A stretch of 64,000 bases of DNA from Bradyrhizobium semiaridum (GCF_020329505.1 NZ_JAGKJJ010000003.1:124001-188000); one strand, 5' to 3'; shown: positions 32,567 through 42,080, counted from the first letter of the stretch. Notes: a model not told the origin generated them from the sequence alone. A program made the numbers and translations.

Positions 32567-34585
32567 ATGCCGGATTCACCGAAGACGATCCTGATCTGCT
32601 CGTGCGAAGACACGATGCGTCTCGATACTGCCGCGATCAAGCGAGGCTGCCGCAACAGCGAGATCGCCGAATTCCGGCACCTCTGCCGGGCCGAGTTGGA
32701 CCGGTTTCGCGATGCGGCGAAGGTTGCAGGCCCCATGATCGTCGGCTGCACCCAGGAGGCGCCGCTGTTTGCCGATACGATGGAGGGCCGCTCGGAGAGA
32801 ACCGAGTTCGTCAACATCAGGGAGACCGCAGGCTGGTCCCTGCAAGGGCGGCAGGCGGGGCCGAAAATGGCGGGGCTGCTCGCCGCGGCGTCCGAGCCCG
32901 TGCCGGCCTACCCGTTTGTCACCCTGTCGAGCGAGGGCGTGATCCTGATCTATGGCCGCGACGACGTCGCGGTTGAAGCGGGCCGGTTGCTGGCAGATCA
33001 CCTCGACGTCACGGTGATGATCACGAGGCCGGCGCGGATGGCGCCGCCCGGAACGACATCGTTTCCGATCGTCAGGGGAACGATCCGCAATGCCAAGGGA
33101 CATCTCGGCGCCTTCGAGCTTGTGGTCGACGACTATGCCGCGCCTCGTCCCTCCTCGCGCGACGCACTGCTGTTCGATGCGCCACGCAACGGCCTGACAT
33201 CGCGCTGCGACCTGATCCTGGATCTTTCCGGCGCGACGCCGCTGTTTCCCGCGCATGAGCTGCGCGACGGCTATCTGCGCGCCGATCCGGGCGATCCGTC
33301 TGCGATGCTGCGCGCGGTCCTCAGGGCGCGTGACCTCGTCGGCAACTTCGACAAGCCGCAATATGTCAATTTCACCGCAGAACTCTGCGTGCATTCGCGG
33401 TCGAAGCTGACCGGCTGTCATCGTTGCCTCGATCTTTGCCCGACCGGGGCGATCACACCGGATGGCGATCACGTCAGGATCAATGCGGAGGTCTGCGCCG
33501 GATGCGGCCAATGCGCCGCGGCCTGTCCGACCGGTGCCGCAACCTATGCCCTGCCGCCGGCCGACTCGCTGCTGCACAGATTGCGCGCGATGCTTCTGTC
33601 CTATCATGCGGCCGGCGGCACCGATGCCGTCGTCCTGTTCCACGACAGCCAGCACGGCACCGCACTGATCGATGCGCTTGCCCGCCATGGCGACGGGCTT
33701 CCGGCCAACGTGCTGCCGTTCGCGGTGAACGAGGTGACGCAGCTCGGACTCGAGGCTGTCATCGCGTCCTTTGCCTATGGCGCGGCGGGAATACGCTTTC
33801 TGCTTCGCGCAAAGCCGCGGCATGACGTCGCCGGCCTCTTCAAGACGATTGCGATGGCCGATGCGATCGTCTCCGGACTTGGGTTCGAAGGACACCGGGT
33901 CAAAGCAATCGAAACCGACGATCCGGACGCTCTCGGCAAGACGCTCTGGTCGATCGAGCCCGCATCGACCGTCGCACTTCCCGCAACCTTCCGGTCGGTC
34001 GGCAAGCGGCGCGAATTGCTGCGCCTGGCGCTGCACGAGTTGCACCGTCTCGCTCCGTCGCCGGTCGACGTCATCGCCCTGCCCGAAGGCGCGCCGCTCG
34101 GCGCGATCAGCGTCAACGTGGACGGATGCACCTTGTGTCTGTCGTGCGTATCGGCCTGCCCGACCGGTGCGCTGCGCGACGATCCCGAGCGCCCTGTGCT
34201 CAAATTCGTCGAGGATGCCTGCGTGCAATGCGGGCTGTGCCAGACCACCTGTCCGGAGAAGGTGATCACGCTCAAGCCGCAGGTTGATTTCCGTGCCGCC
34301 AGGGCCCCGGCTGTCATCATCAAGGAGGAAGAGCCGGCGCTTTGCATTCGCTGCAACAAGCCGTTTGGCGTGAAGAGCACGATCGAGAAGATCGCGGCGA
34401 AGCTCGAGGGCCGGCACTGGATGTATGCCGCGGGCGACCGGCGGCTCGAGACGGTCAGAATGTGTGCGGATTGCCGCGTGATCACCATGAGCGAACAGCA
34501 GTTCGATCCGTTTGCCGGCGCGCCACAGCGCCCGGCGCCCCGCACGACCGACGATTATCTGCGCGAGCGGGAAACCAAGACTTAG
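32567..34585 (+). CDS. Multi-[4Fe-4S] ferredoxin-domain protein of fdh locus
   Basis: A 672-residue cytoplasmic polyferredoxin. The start MPDSPKTILICSCEDTM carries an N-terminal Cys pair. Two ferredoxin motifs lie near residues 280-330 (CHRCLDLCPTGAI and CAGCGQCAAACPTGA), two more near 520-570 (CTLCLSCVSACPTGAL and CVQCGLCQTTCPEKVI), and extra pairs occur at the end (CIRCNKPFG and MCADCR). That allows four or more [4Fe-4S] clusters. The part before the first ferredoxin resembles HdrA/CoB-CoM-reductase-like segments without a clear FAD loop. GGGAGG lies 12 bases before the ATG. It is divergent from the fdh accessory block and known as a frequent neighbour of DUF3305/DUF3306. An electron-transfer partner in FDH maturation or function is inferred. 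Confidence 0.88.
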   Translation: MPDSPKTILICSCEDTMRLDTAAIKRGCRNSEIAEFRHLCRAELDRFRDAAKVAGPMIVGCTQEAPLFADTMEGRSERTEFVNIRETAGWSLQGRQAGPKMAGLLAAASEPVPAYPFVTLSSEGVILIYGRDDVAVEAGRLLADHLDVTVMITRPARMAPPGTTSFPIVRGTIRNAKGHLGAFELVVDDYAAPRPSSRDALLFDAPRNGLTSRCDLILDLSGATPLFPAHELRDGYLRADPGDPSAMLRAVLRARDLVGNFDKPQYVNFTAELCVHSRSKLTGCHRCLDLCPTGAITPDGDHVRINAEVCAGCGQCAAACPTGAATYALPPADSLLHRLRAMLLSYHAAGGTDAVVLFHDSQHGTALIDALARHGDGLPANVLPFAVNEVTQLGLEAVIASFAYGAAGIRFLLRAKPRHDVAGLFKTIAMADAIVSGLGFEGHRVKAIETDDPDALGKTLWSIEPASTVALPATFRSVGKRRELLRLALHELHRLAPSPVDVIALPEGAPLGAISVNVDGCTLCLSCVSACPTGALRDDPERPVLKFVEDACVQCGLCQTTCPEKVITLKPQVDFRAARAPAVIIKEEEPALCIRCNKPFGVKSTIEKIAAKLEGRHWMYAAGDRRLETVRMCADCRVITMSEQQFDPFAGAPQRPAPRTTDDYLRERETKT

Positions 34586-34629
34586 AGCCAATTCAATTGC
34601 GGGGAGCAACATAGTCAGGAGGGCGCATT

Positions 34630-34938
34630 ATGTCTCATGTCTCCAAAGCTCATTCTACATTCATTGCCGCTGCCGTCGCCCTTGGCATGGCGACGATGCC
34701 GGCTCCTGTCGAAGCCGCGCGCCTGTCGAAAGCCGACAAGGTCGCCCTGAAACAGGCGATCGTCGCTTGCAAGGCACAGGCCAAGGGCAAGAAGGTCAAA
34801 TGGCTCTCGCGCCGGAAATACGTCAACAATTGCGTCGCCGAGGCCCTGAAGGAACATCCGAACGTCGACGTGATCAGGTTGATCAAGGAGTATCCCAACA
34901 TCACGGACATGCCGGTCGAGAGATGGCCCGGCTACTAG
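34630..34938 (+). CDS. Small exported basic protein
   Basis: A 102-residue protein with a signal peptide (HSTFIAAAVALGMATMPAPV, cleaved near VEAA), then a very Lys-rich mature part (LSKADKVALKQAIVACKAQA, KGKKVKWLSRRKYVNN) with two cysteines that could pair. CAGGAGGG precedes the ATG. It lies 44 bases after the polyferredoxin and may share its transcript. It ends 7 bases from the convergent WD40-cytochrome gene. I do not recognise the family; a periplasmic protein is the safest reading. Confidence 0.8.
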   Translation: MSHVSKAHSTFIAAAVALGMATMPAPVEAARLSKADKVALKQAIVACKAQAKGKKVKWLSRRKYVNNCVAEALKEHPNVDVIRLIKEYPNITDMPVERWPGY

Positions 34939-34945
34939 CGCGCAG

Positions 34946-36238
34946 CTATCGCCGCCCGGAGGTTGCACGCCCCAGGAAATCCGTGAGCGCCTTGCGATCC
35001 TCGACCGAGCCGATCCGCTGCTCCGGCATCTTGGTGCCCGGCGTATAGGCATTCGGGCCGAGTTCGAAGAGCCGAGCCACCGTTTCGGGAGTCCAGATGA
35101 TGTCCATCCTCGTCAGCGCCGCCGAGAAGCGATATCCCGGCAACGACGCGATCCTGCGACCATACAGGCCACCGAGCGTGGGGCCGGCGCGTTGCGGCTC
35201 CTCTGCGGACAGCGTGTGACACGCGACGCACGCCCTGAACACTTCGGCGCCACGATCTCCCGCATAGACCGCCAGGGGGTCGCCCTGTGCAGCCCGCAAC
35301 GGCGGGTCGATGGAATCGCCGGTGCGCGCATTCCAGCGCCGGATCCTGCCGTCGGCGCCTCCGGTCAGCAACGTTGCATTGTCGGGCAGGAAAGCCACCG
35401 ACCAAACGGGCGCCCCCTGAGCGGTCAGCGATTGCACGATGCTCCGCGCCTTCCGGTCGATGACGAAGACTCCTCCATCAATTCCGGTTGCGACGACCAA
35501 TGCACCGTCCGTCGAAATCGCCAGCGCGACAATCGGAGCCGATCCGGCCTGAACCTCCCCGGTTTCATCGCCCGCCGATGTCAGAAACCGTATTTTCCCG
35601 TCGCTTCCGCCCGTTACGATCTCGCTGTCGGCCGCAACTGCCACGACGTTCAGAGGTGACGGAAACGCTACGACACGCGGCTCTCCCGCCACGATCGGCC
35701 ATATCCGCAACTCGCGATCGTAACCGACGCTGATCAGCGATTGCGCATCCGCGGAGAAGGCAACTCCGTTCACGTTCTGCGTATGCCCTTTCAGCATCTG
35801 TGACGTGCCGTCGGCAAGCGACCAGATGCCAACGTGATGATCCCACGATGCGGTGGCGAGCTTCGTTCCGTCCGGCGAGACGGCGAGCGCAACGATTGGC
35901 GCCTGATGGCCCTCGAAGACGCGATCCGGCTGCTCGCGGCCGGGTGTCCAGATCGCGATCCGCGCGTCGGCTCCGGCTGTTGCCATCCGTCCATCCTTCA
36001 GGAACACAACCGCATTCACGGCATCGGAGTGAAAGCGAAGGATTTGCTCCGCCGATTCGGTCTTGAGCGACCATCGAATTGCCGACGTGTCGAAACTGCC
36101 TGACAGGGCGCTGTTGCCGTCGCGCGAGATCGCGATTGCGCGGACCGGACCGCCGTGACCCGCAAGCTGTGCTCGGGCCGGCGTTGAATCACATGCCCAC
36201 AGGACGACAACGACACACAGAGTTGAGAGCCAATTCAT
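34946..36238 (-). CDS. WD40 beta-propeller-cytochrome c fusion protein
   Basis: A 430-residue exported protein. A signal peptide covers residues 1-23 (LSTLCVVVVLWACDSTPARA). A WD40 propeller of about seven blades follows (GHGGPVRAIAISRDG, GHQAPIVALAVSPDG, GHTQNVNGVAFSADA, GADGRIRRWNARTG). Class I cytochrome c forms the last 105 residues, with haem motif CVACH, GPTLGGLYGR and the likely axial Met in GTKMPE. It should sit in the periplasm and either pass electrons or bind a redox partner through the propeller. It neighbours the formate dehydrogenase locus, convergent with the small basic protein gene. The partner is unknown. Confidence 0.9.
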   Translation of the reverse strand: MNWLSTLCVVVVLWACDSTPARAQLAGHGGPVRAIAISRDGNSALSGSFDTSAIRWSLKTESAEQILRFHSDAVNAVVFLKDGRMATAGADARIAIWTPGREQPDRVFEGHQAPIVALAVSPDGTKLATASWDHHVGIWSLADGTSQMLKGHTQNVNGVAFSADAQSLISVGYDRELRIWPIVAGEPRVVAFPSPLNVVAVAADSEIVTGGSDGKIRFLTSAGDETGEVQAGSAPIVALAISTDGALVVATGIDGGVFVIDRKARSIVQSLTAQGAPVWSVAFLPDNATLLTGGADGRIRRWNARTGDSIDPPLRAAQGDPLAVYAGDRGAEVFRACVACHTLSAEEPQRAGPTLGGLYGRRIASLPGYRFSAALTRMDIIWTPETVARLFELGPNAYTPGTKMPEQRIGSVEDRKALTDFLGRATSGRR

Positions 36239-36456
36239 CGGCGCCTCGCGGATCGGCTCCAGCCGGTAGCCGTCGCCTTGCAGGAAAACTTGCGCGCGCT
36301 TGATCGGAGGTCAACGGCTGGAGTCGCTGTCGGGTTTCCATGCTGCGTCGCGGGATCGGGATTGTCCCGCTACTCAATGCCGCAATCGCGTCTTGTCGGC
36401 TTGAAGCGCGGGTCACCGGCTCCTATGCTCAAATCCGAAGCGTCAAGGATGAAGGC

Positions 36457-36696
36457 ATGCAAATACGATCCAAGACGTATCTGCATTTCATTTCGGTGTG
36501 GCGATCGCTCCGCAATTCGATTGCGCCACACGACGGCGAAGCGCCGCGCCGAACGTCATCATCGCTCATCTGGATCGCGGTCGTGCTGGCGTCTTTCGTG
36601 GCCATCCTCGAAGTCGATCTGCATCGAGGTGAGCTGGAGTCGCTTGGTCTGCGCGGAAACCATGTCCCGCTGCCAACCGCGTTCCTGGCCCCATAG
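36457..36696 (+). CDS. Small single-pass membrane protein
   Basis: A 79-residue protein (MQIRSKTYLHFISVWRSLRN ...) with one clear membrane helix (SLIWIAVVLASFVAILEVDL, residues about 35-54) and short soluble ends. AAGGATGAAGG lies just upstream of the ATG; the frame also extends upstream without a good start. The stop lies 4 bases before a half copy of the intergenic repeat. I do not recognise the family, and confidence that it is a gene is moderate. Confidence 0.5.
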   Translation: MQIRSKTYLHFISVWRSLRNSIAPHDGEAPRRTSSSLIWIAVVLASFVAILEVDLHRGELESLGLRGNHVPLPTAFLAP

Positions 36697-36700
36697 CGCC

Positions 36701-36740
36701 AAAGCGCGATGACGATTCATCCGGTCTCATCGGCGCTTTA
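36701..36740. repeat. Half copy (module B only) of intergenic repeat
   Basis: AAAGCGCGATGACGATTCAT ... TCATCGGCGCTTTA is module B of the repeat at 23121 without module A. It separates two small convergent genes and supplies the stop codon (TTA at 36738-36740) of the minus-strand one. Confidence 0.85.
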
Positions 36741-36950
36741 GCGAGCCGGTTCTCTCGGAAAGACCAGAGACCGGTCGTCGAAGTCCTCGGCGGCCAACTT
36801 GCCTGCGCCTCGGGCGCCTTGCAGGTCCTGCACTGTCAAACCGCGTGCCGTCTCGGCCCGCCCGGTTGTCGAGACCAAGTGTGGTCTCGGGATGCCAAGC
36901 ACCGCGGCAACAAGAGCGAAAACGGTAACCGCCGCCACCAGACCCTTCAT
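36738..36950 (-). CDS. Small protein with signal or membrane helix, 70 residues
   Basis: MKGLVAAVTVFALVAAVLGI is a signal peptide or anchor, followed by PRPHLVSTTGRAETARG and LAAEDFDDRSLVFPREPAR. GGAGATTT precedes the ATG at 36948-36950; the longer frame upstream has no support. Its stop codon lies inside the half repeat. Unknown family; a short secreted or periplasmic protein is likely. Confidence 0.6.
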   Translation of the reverse strand: MKGLVAAVTVFALVAAVLGIPRPHLVSTTGRAETARGLTVQDLQGARGAGKLAAEDFDDRSLVFPREPAR

Positions 36951-37528
36951 GCGAAATCTCCGTTCGGTTGAAGCTGTCCCCGAAGAAGTTTTGCAGTGGT
37001 CTGAATAGTGCGGGCCGTGGCCTTGCGATGTGAAGCGCCTCACTTGCGCTGGACACTTTCCAGTGAGCCCTTCGGGTTCCGCCGGGACGTCGACGGCGAG
37101 CACCTCAGCGCAGCAGTAAGCCTGGCCGGCGTCACGCCATCAAGATCGCAGGAACACCAAAATCGAGCCCGGCTGCAGGTTCTACGGGGTCGTTCAGCAC
37201 CTCGCTGGCCCGGAAAGATGCGACCGGCATACTTCGCTCCCCCCGCCCTCAAGTCCCGGAAGCCGCGAATGGGGCCGGGTCAACCCGGGTTAGCGGAAGA
37301 GATAGATCAACGAGAGGGCCGAATGCGGAAGAATTTGTCCCGACCCACGGGACAGGCCCCTTCCGCGGAGCCTCGGCAGGTTGTAATCTCGCCTCGACTA
37401 AACCACCCTATGCCAGCCCAAAATGGTTGGTCAGGCCATCCCGCGCTGCATTTTGCGCGCGAGAACCTATGCCTTGACCACGCTCGCCCGCTCTGAAATT
37501 CTCGCCGTATGTTATCAAGGTATTTTGA
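36951..37528. other. Spacer upstream of the isoprenoid operon
   Basis: About 580 bases between the divergent 70-residue gene and the GTG-started reductase. No frame is convincing. It must contain the isoprenoid operon promoter, but I cannot point to clear -35 and -10 elements. Confidence 0.45.
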
Positions 37529-39010
37529 GTGTCGGATTCCCAACTTTATGACGTGATTGTCGTCGGAGGCGGCCCGGCGGGCTCCACGATAGCCTGGTCG
37601 CTGGCAAGGCGCGGTGTACGTGTCGCAATCGTCGAGCGCGCCAATTTTCCCCGCGAAAAGGTTTGCGGCGACTTCGTCGAACCTGCAGGTTTGCGAATTC
37701 TGCAAGCCATGGGAATTCGAGAGGCGCTGGAGGCCGCGACGTCCTCTCCGATCACGTCCACGCGGATCTATCTCGGGCCCCGTCTCGGCTTTCGCGGCGC
37801 AATCCCCTATTATCAGCCTGAGCACGGGCTGCTGCCGCACGGCTCCATTATACCGCGCCACGTCCTCGACCACCGCCTCCTGGAACAGGCCGAGCAGGCC
37901 TCCGCCAAAGTCTATGCCGGCTGCGCTGCACGCGGCATCAGGCGCGAAGACGGCTTGATTCACGTCGATGTGCACAGCGCGGACGTCAATCTCACACTTC
38001 GGTCCCGGCTGATTGTGGGCGCAGATGGCGCGGAATCGATCGTCGCGAGGTCGTTCAACCTCGAAATGGCCGACCGCGCCCACATCTCGATTGCGCAGCG
38101 CGCCTATATCGAGGGCGTCGAGGTCCAAGAAGGCGAAGCCACGGTCTGGTTCGACGAAGACATTGCCCCCGGATATGGCTGGATGTTTCCGATGTCCGGC
38201 GGCAGGGCCAATGTCGGCGTTGGCATCCTGAGCGAATCCTGCCACCGACAGGGCCATTCCGTGCCGGGGGCATTCGCAGCGACGATCGAGCGGCTCAAGA
38301 TCCGGCACCCCGGCTGCGCACGGGTCAAGCTGATCAGCAAACCGATCGGGGGCGTCGTCAAGATGTATGGCGGTGCCGGGTCGAACTACTTCGACGGCGG
38401 CGTCCTGATCGGCGATGCCGGCGCGTTCGCCGATCCAATGACCGGTGAGGGAATCACGCAAGGGATGGAATCGGCGCTGATTGCCTCCTCGACGCTGCTG
38501 AAAGCTCTCGAGCTTGGAAGGTCTGACGCCGCGTTCCTGGCAAACTTCGAACGGGACTTTCGCCGCTACTTCGATCCCAGCATGCTGTTCCTGAGCTTCT
38601 GCGCCGCGGTCATGCGCAACTGGCATTTTCGCGAGTTCTGGATGCGGTCTTCGCTACGGGGCTGCGAGCGTGCGATGGCCGACGGAAACTTTGCACGTGT
38701 CGCAGGAGCGGCCTTCGGCGGCCTGAACGTCCATCCTTTCGGAATTCTGCAGCATATCGGGGCAAGCCTCCTGCGCTACTTCGGCGAAGGCACGATCAAC
38801 ACCCTGCGGCACCTCGTCAGCGAAGGCTCGCTCGGTCGGGAAGCGATGCTTGGTGACCTTCTCGAATGGCAGAGCGCATGGAAACGGTCGGCCAGCGACG
38901 ACCCGGACTGGCACGCCGCCTGGCTGTCCGATCTCCTCCGGCGGGCCGCGCAGCTTGGCCCCACGTTGTTGACGCTCGAGAACCCCAGGATACGTGGATT
39001 GTCGATCTGA
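37529..39010 (+). CDS. Geranylgeranyl-reductase-family FAD oxidoreductase
   Basis: A 493-residue flavoprotein started by GTG (AAGG about 10 bases upstream). FAD binding: YDVIVVGGGPAGSTIAWSLA (residues 7-26) and GVLIGDAGAFADPMTGEGI (about 290-310). The FPREKVCGDFVEPAG motif is the conserved CxxG region of the geranylgeranyl reductase/halogenase-like family, which saturates isoprenoid chains or hydroxylates and halogenates other substrates. The C-terminal 100 residues are helical. First of three same-strand genes with desaturase-like and polyprenyl synthase partners, which supports an isoprenoid substrate. It could alternatively be a monooxygenase. Confidence 0.88.
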   Translation: MSDSQLYDVIVVGGGPAGSTIAWSLARRGVRVAIVERANFPREKVCGDFVEPAGLRILQAMGIREALEAATSSPITSTRIYLGPRLGFRGAIPYYQPEHGLLPHGSIIPRHVLDHRLLEQAEQASAKVYAGCAARGIRREDGLIHVDVHSADVNLTLRSRLIVGADGAESIVARSFNLEMADRAHISIAQRAYIEGVEVQEGEATVWFDEDIAPGYGWMFPMSGGRANVGVGILSESCHRQGHSVPGAFAATIERLKIRHPGCARVKLISKPIGGVVKMYGGAGSNYFDGGVLIGDAGAFADPMTGEGITQGMESALIASSTLLKALELGRSDAAFLANFERDFRRYFDPSMLFLSFCAAVMRNWHFREFWMRSSLRGCERAMADGNFARVAGAAFGGLNVHPFGILQHIGASLLRYFGEGTINTLRHLVSEGSLGREAMLGDLLEWQSAWKRSASDDPDWHAAWLSDLLRRAAQLGPTLLTLENPRIRGLSI

Positions 39011-39038
39011 GCTTTCAGATTCCCCAAGGAGTACGCGC

Positions 39039-41093
39039 GTGGCCTCTACCGCACCCCAACCAGAAACACCTGGAGCACTGTCGCCGAAGAGCGATATCGC
39101 CGTGATCGGCGCGGGCATTGCGGGACTGACATGCGCGCTGCGCCTGTCGCAGCGCGGATACCGGGTGACGCTGTACGAGAAGGACAAGATGCTGGGAGGC
39201 AATCTGTCCTCGGTCCTGCACAAGGAGCTGTATCACGACGTCTATACGCATCTGTTCTGCGACTGGTACGTCAATTTCTGGAGCATCCTCGAGAACGATC
39301 TCAAGATCGGGCGGGACGAGGCATTCGAGCCCCGGCTGGGCGTCAAGCTGCTTGATCTCATCAATGGCCAGCAGCAACGAACCGGCAAGGCTCCGGGATA
39401 TGTCGACCTCAAGAACCCGACCTCGCTGAAGAACATCCTGGAGAACCTCAAGTCCGGCGCATTGCCTCCGCCCGACATGTTCCTGGTCGGCTTCACCATG
39501 CTCGATCTGGCCTCTCAGCCGTTTCGCCGCTCGGTCACTCTCGAACAGCAGACAGTGAACGGATTCCTGTACTCGCGTCCCTACGCCACGCAGGATTGCG
39601 CCGATCTGCACAACACGATCCTGAACGAAATCTGGTCGATTTCGAGCAACGACACCTCTGCCGCGGCCTACAAGGATTTCATCAAGCACTCGCTCGGATC
39701 GAGCGCTCCGCCGTTCGCCTGGCTGTTGCGGGGCAGCCTCGAGGAGCGGCTGATCGCTCCCTGGAAGGAGCGCCTCGGTCCCAATTGCCTGATCAAGTCG
39801 GGCGTCGCCGTGACCGGCCTGGAAATCGGCGACGACAACAAGGTCCACCTCACCTTGGGCGACCACGCAAAAGTAACGCACGACAATGCCGTGCTGGCCG
39901 TGCCCGCGCCCGAACTCGCAAAGCTGGTCGTCACCGGCGGCGGCAAACCGGGCGACACCACACGCTGCGTTGTCGAACGCCTTCCGCAGCTCTCCGAACT
40001 GCAGCGGCTGCGAACGGCCAACATTCTCGTCGTGACGGTCGTATTCAAGGAGCGGCTCAAGGACATCCCGCCCGAGCATGTCGGCCTGTCCGGATCACGC
40101 GGCTACCTGACCTTCATCGACATTTCGCAGCTCTGGACCAATTTGAACGGCAAGGAGCAGCCAACCGTCCTGATCCTGGCCGCCTCCGATGCCAATGACT
40201 ACCCGGCGTCCAGGGACGAGGAATGGGCTCATTTGATGCTCGAGGAATTCGCCCGCTACCTGCCTGTGGTGAAGCCCGGCAGCCATTGGGGCGACCCGCA
40301 CAGCAACATCGACTATTGCAATTCGTTCGCTCAGAACAACCGCAACCACACCCTGTTCCTGAACGACATGAACTCGGAGCATCTGGTGGTTGAACCGGCC
40401 TACGCCGAACTGCCGAGCGTGTTCTTCGCCGGCGATTTCTGCCTGAACGAAGTGAAGATGGCGACGGTCGAGGCCGCCGTCCTGAGCGGCCTCCATGCTG
40501 CGCGCGCGGTCCAGACGCGCGTCGAGGGCAAGACCGACATCGTGATCGAGCAAAGCGTCATGCCGAGCTCGGGCGAATTCGCCGCCGCAAAGCTCCTGTT
40601 GCTTCCGCTTGCCTATGGCGCCATGGCCTGGTCGGCCGTGAACGCTGCCATGCGTGATCTGTCGGACGGGCGGGTCGATACCCCGGAAGAGATCCTGACG
40701 CCGGGAACGACGCTCGCCTTGCTTCCGCTGAGATTTGCCGCCGACTGGGTGAAGAGCCTCGAAAACCTGGCGATCGCCGTGTTTTCCTCCACCGGCGAGC
40801 CGGGCAGTCTGGGTGCTGCGGCCCAGGAGGGGCTGCGAGCGGCGGCCAAGGGAGTGCTGGCCGCAAGCCCGCATCTCACGTCGGACAAATCCAGCAAACC
40901 GCGCGATCTGTCTTCCCTGCTCACCGACATATTCAGGGCAATCAATGCCGGCGCAAGTGAAGCGTCCACGGCGCGGGCCCGCACCGGGCAAGCTTCGCCA
41001 TCCGCACCCCCGAGCACCGGTGGGCTGCTGCGCGGCTCCGGACGTTACCGTCCCCGGTCAAACTACGTGCGCAGGCATCGCGCCAAGCCTTGA
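39039..41093 (+). CDS. Phytoene-desaturase-like FAD amine-oxidase-family protein with C-terminal extension
   Basis: A 684-residue protein. The GTG at 39039 (M-ASTAPQPETPGALSPKSD) has AAGGAG in front; the frame further upstream overlaps the previous gene. The FAD loop is IAVIGAGIAGLTCALRLSQR (about residues 19-38) and the C-terminal FAD-contact is PSVFFAGDFCLNEVKMATVE. This is the HpnE/CrtI-like organisation. The core ends near residue 495. The remaining 190 residues, with hydrophobic stretches LLLLPLAYGAMAWSA and TLALLPLRFA and a Ser/Pro-rich basic tail, have no counterpart in ordinary desaturases and may attach it to the membrane. It follows the reductase by 28 bases. Confidence 0.85.
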   Translation: MASTAPQPETPGALSPKSDIAVIGAGIAGLTCALRLSQRGYRVTLYEKDKMLGGNLSSVLHKELYHDVYTHLFCDWYVNFWSILENDLKIGRDEAFEPRLGVKLLDLINGQQQRTGKAPGYVDLKNPTSLKNILENLKSGALPPPDMFLVGFTMLDLASQPFRRSVTLEQQTVNGFLYSRPYATQDCADLHNTILNEIWSISSNDTSAAAYKDFIKHSLGSSAPPFAWLLRGSLEERLIAPWKERLGPNCLIKSGVAVTGLEIGDDNKVHLTLGDHAKVTHDNAVLAVPAPELAKLVVTGGGKPGDTTRCVVERLPQLSELQRLRTANILVVTVVFKERLKDIPPEHVGLSGSRGYLTFIDISQLWTNLNGKEQPTVLILAASDANDYPASRDEEWAHLMLEEFARYLPVVKPGSHWGDPHSNIDYCNSFAQNNRNHTLFLNDMNSEHLVVEPAYAELPSVFFAGDFCLNEVKMATVEAAVLSGLHAARAVQTRVEGKTDIVIEQSVMPSSGEFAAAKLLLLPLAYGAMAWSAVNAAMRDLSDGRVDTPEEILTPGTTLALLPLRFAADWVKSLENLAIAVFSSTGEPGSLGAAAQEGLRAAAKGVLAASPHLTSDKSSKPRDLSSLLTDIFRAINAGASEASTARARTGQASPSAPPSTGGLLRGSGRYRPRSNYVRRHRAKP

Positions 41094-41147
41094 CTGGACG
41101 GCGCGCGCACCGGGTTGGGAAACAGTTGAGCAATTGGGGACGTCACG

Positions 41148-42080
41148 GTGTCAAAGGCAAAGACGCAAAGCATCATCTCGCAACTCGGGTTCACGGAGGA
41201 GATCCAGCAGCTTCGCGAGATCATCGAATCCTGGATCCGCGGCGCCGATGACCAGATCAAGCCCCTGCTCGAGTGGCAGTTCATCACCGCCTCCAAATAT
41301 TTCCGGCCCCTCACCGTATTCAGCGTCTATCGCGCCACGACCGACGAGCCGATCCCCAATCGGCTGATCTATTCCGCTGCCGTGGTCGAAATGATCCACA
41401 ACATGACGCTGATCATCGACGACATCGTCGACGAGTCGGACAGCCGCCGCGGCAGACCAACGCTGCACACCCAGTTCGGATTCTTGCAGGCCCTGATGGC
41501 GTCCGGCTATATCGTGGCCGACAGCTTTCGGATGACGGCCGGAGACCGGATCGACACAAGGCTGATCTCCGACCTGATCAAGCGCCTTGGTGCGGCCGAG
41601 TGCCTACAATGGAATCTGCGGCGCCAGCCGCTCGGCGTCGAGGACTGGCTGAGGATCGCCGGCGAGGACACCGGATCGATGTTCGAGACTTGTGCATGCA
41701 TCGCCACGAGAGACGATCTGTTCCGCAAGTTCGGCGGGCTGCTCGGTGTCGTGTACCACGGCTGTGACGACGTGGGCGATGTCAAGGGACTGGAGTCGCT
41801 TGGCGGCGGCGGCGAAGAGGACTTGCGGGACGGCATCCTCACGCTCCCCGCCTCGATCGCCATCAAGGACCCGGTGATCGCCGAGCTGTTTTGCAAGGAA
41901 ACCCGCTCAGCGGACGAACTGGCGCGCATCGCCCAGGCCGTCAAGGCTGCGGTGCCGGCCGCCGAGGAGCGGCTCGATCAACTGGCGGCAGAGGCCAAGT
42001 GGGAGGCGCACCTTCATGCCGCCAACCCGGCAATTCTCTATGCGCTTGTCGACCATACCAGGGAGCTGTCCCGTCGCTAG
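41148..42080 (+). CDS. Polyprenyl diphosphate synthase
   Basis: A 310-residue trans-prenyltransferase started by GTG. Both Asp-rich motifs are intact: DDIVD at 91-95 (first, followed by SRRGRPTLH) and DDVGD at 207-211 (second). The usual GGKRxRP is changed to ASKYFRP (48-54) but keeps Lys and Arg. Residues before the first motif are M and T rather than aromatic, so the product is likely longer than farnesyl diphosphate (inference from known chain-length rules). It condenses isopentenyl diphosphate onto allylic diphosphates. Third gene of the trio; its stop codon abuts the intergenic repeat. Confidence 0.92.
   Translation: MSKAKTQSIISQLGFTEEIQQLREIIESWIRGADDQIKPLLEWQFITASKYFRPLTVFSVYRATTDEPIPNRLIYSAAVVEMIHNMTLIIDDIVDESDSRRGRPTLHTQFGFLQALMASGYIVADSFRMTAGDRIDTRLISDLIKRLGAAECLQWNLRRQPLGVEDWLRIAGEDTGSMFETCACIATRDDLFRKFGGLLGVVYHGCDDVGDVKGLESLGGGGEEDLRDGILTLPASIAIKDPVIAELFCKETRSADELARIAQAVKAAVPAAEERLDQLAAEAKWEAHLHAANPAILYALVDHTRELSRR

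Noticed and set aside
32576..34612. Long minus-strand open frame opposite the polyferredoxin
   Set aside because: The plus strand carries four ferredoxin motifs, while the minus translation is Arg/His-rich without motifs.
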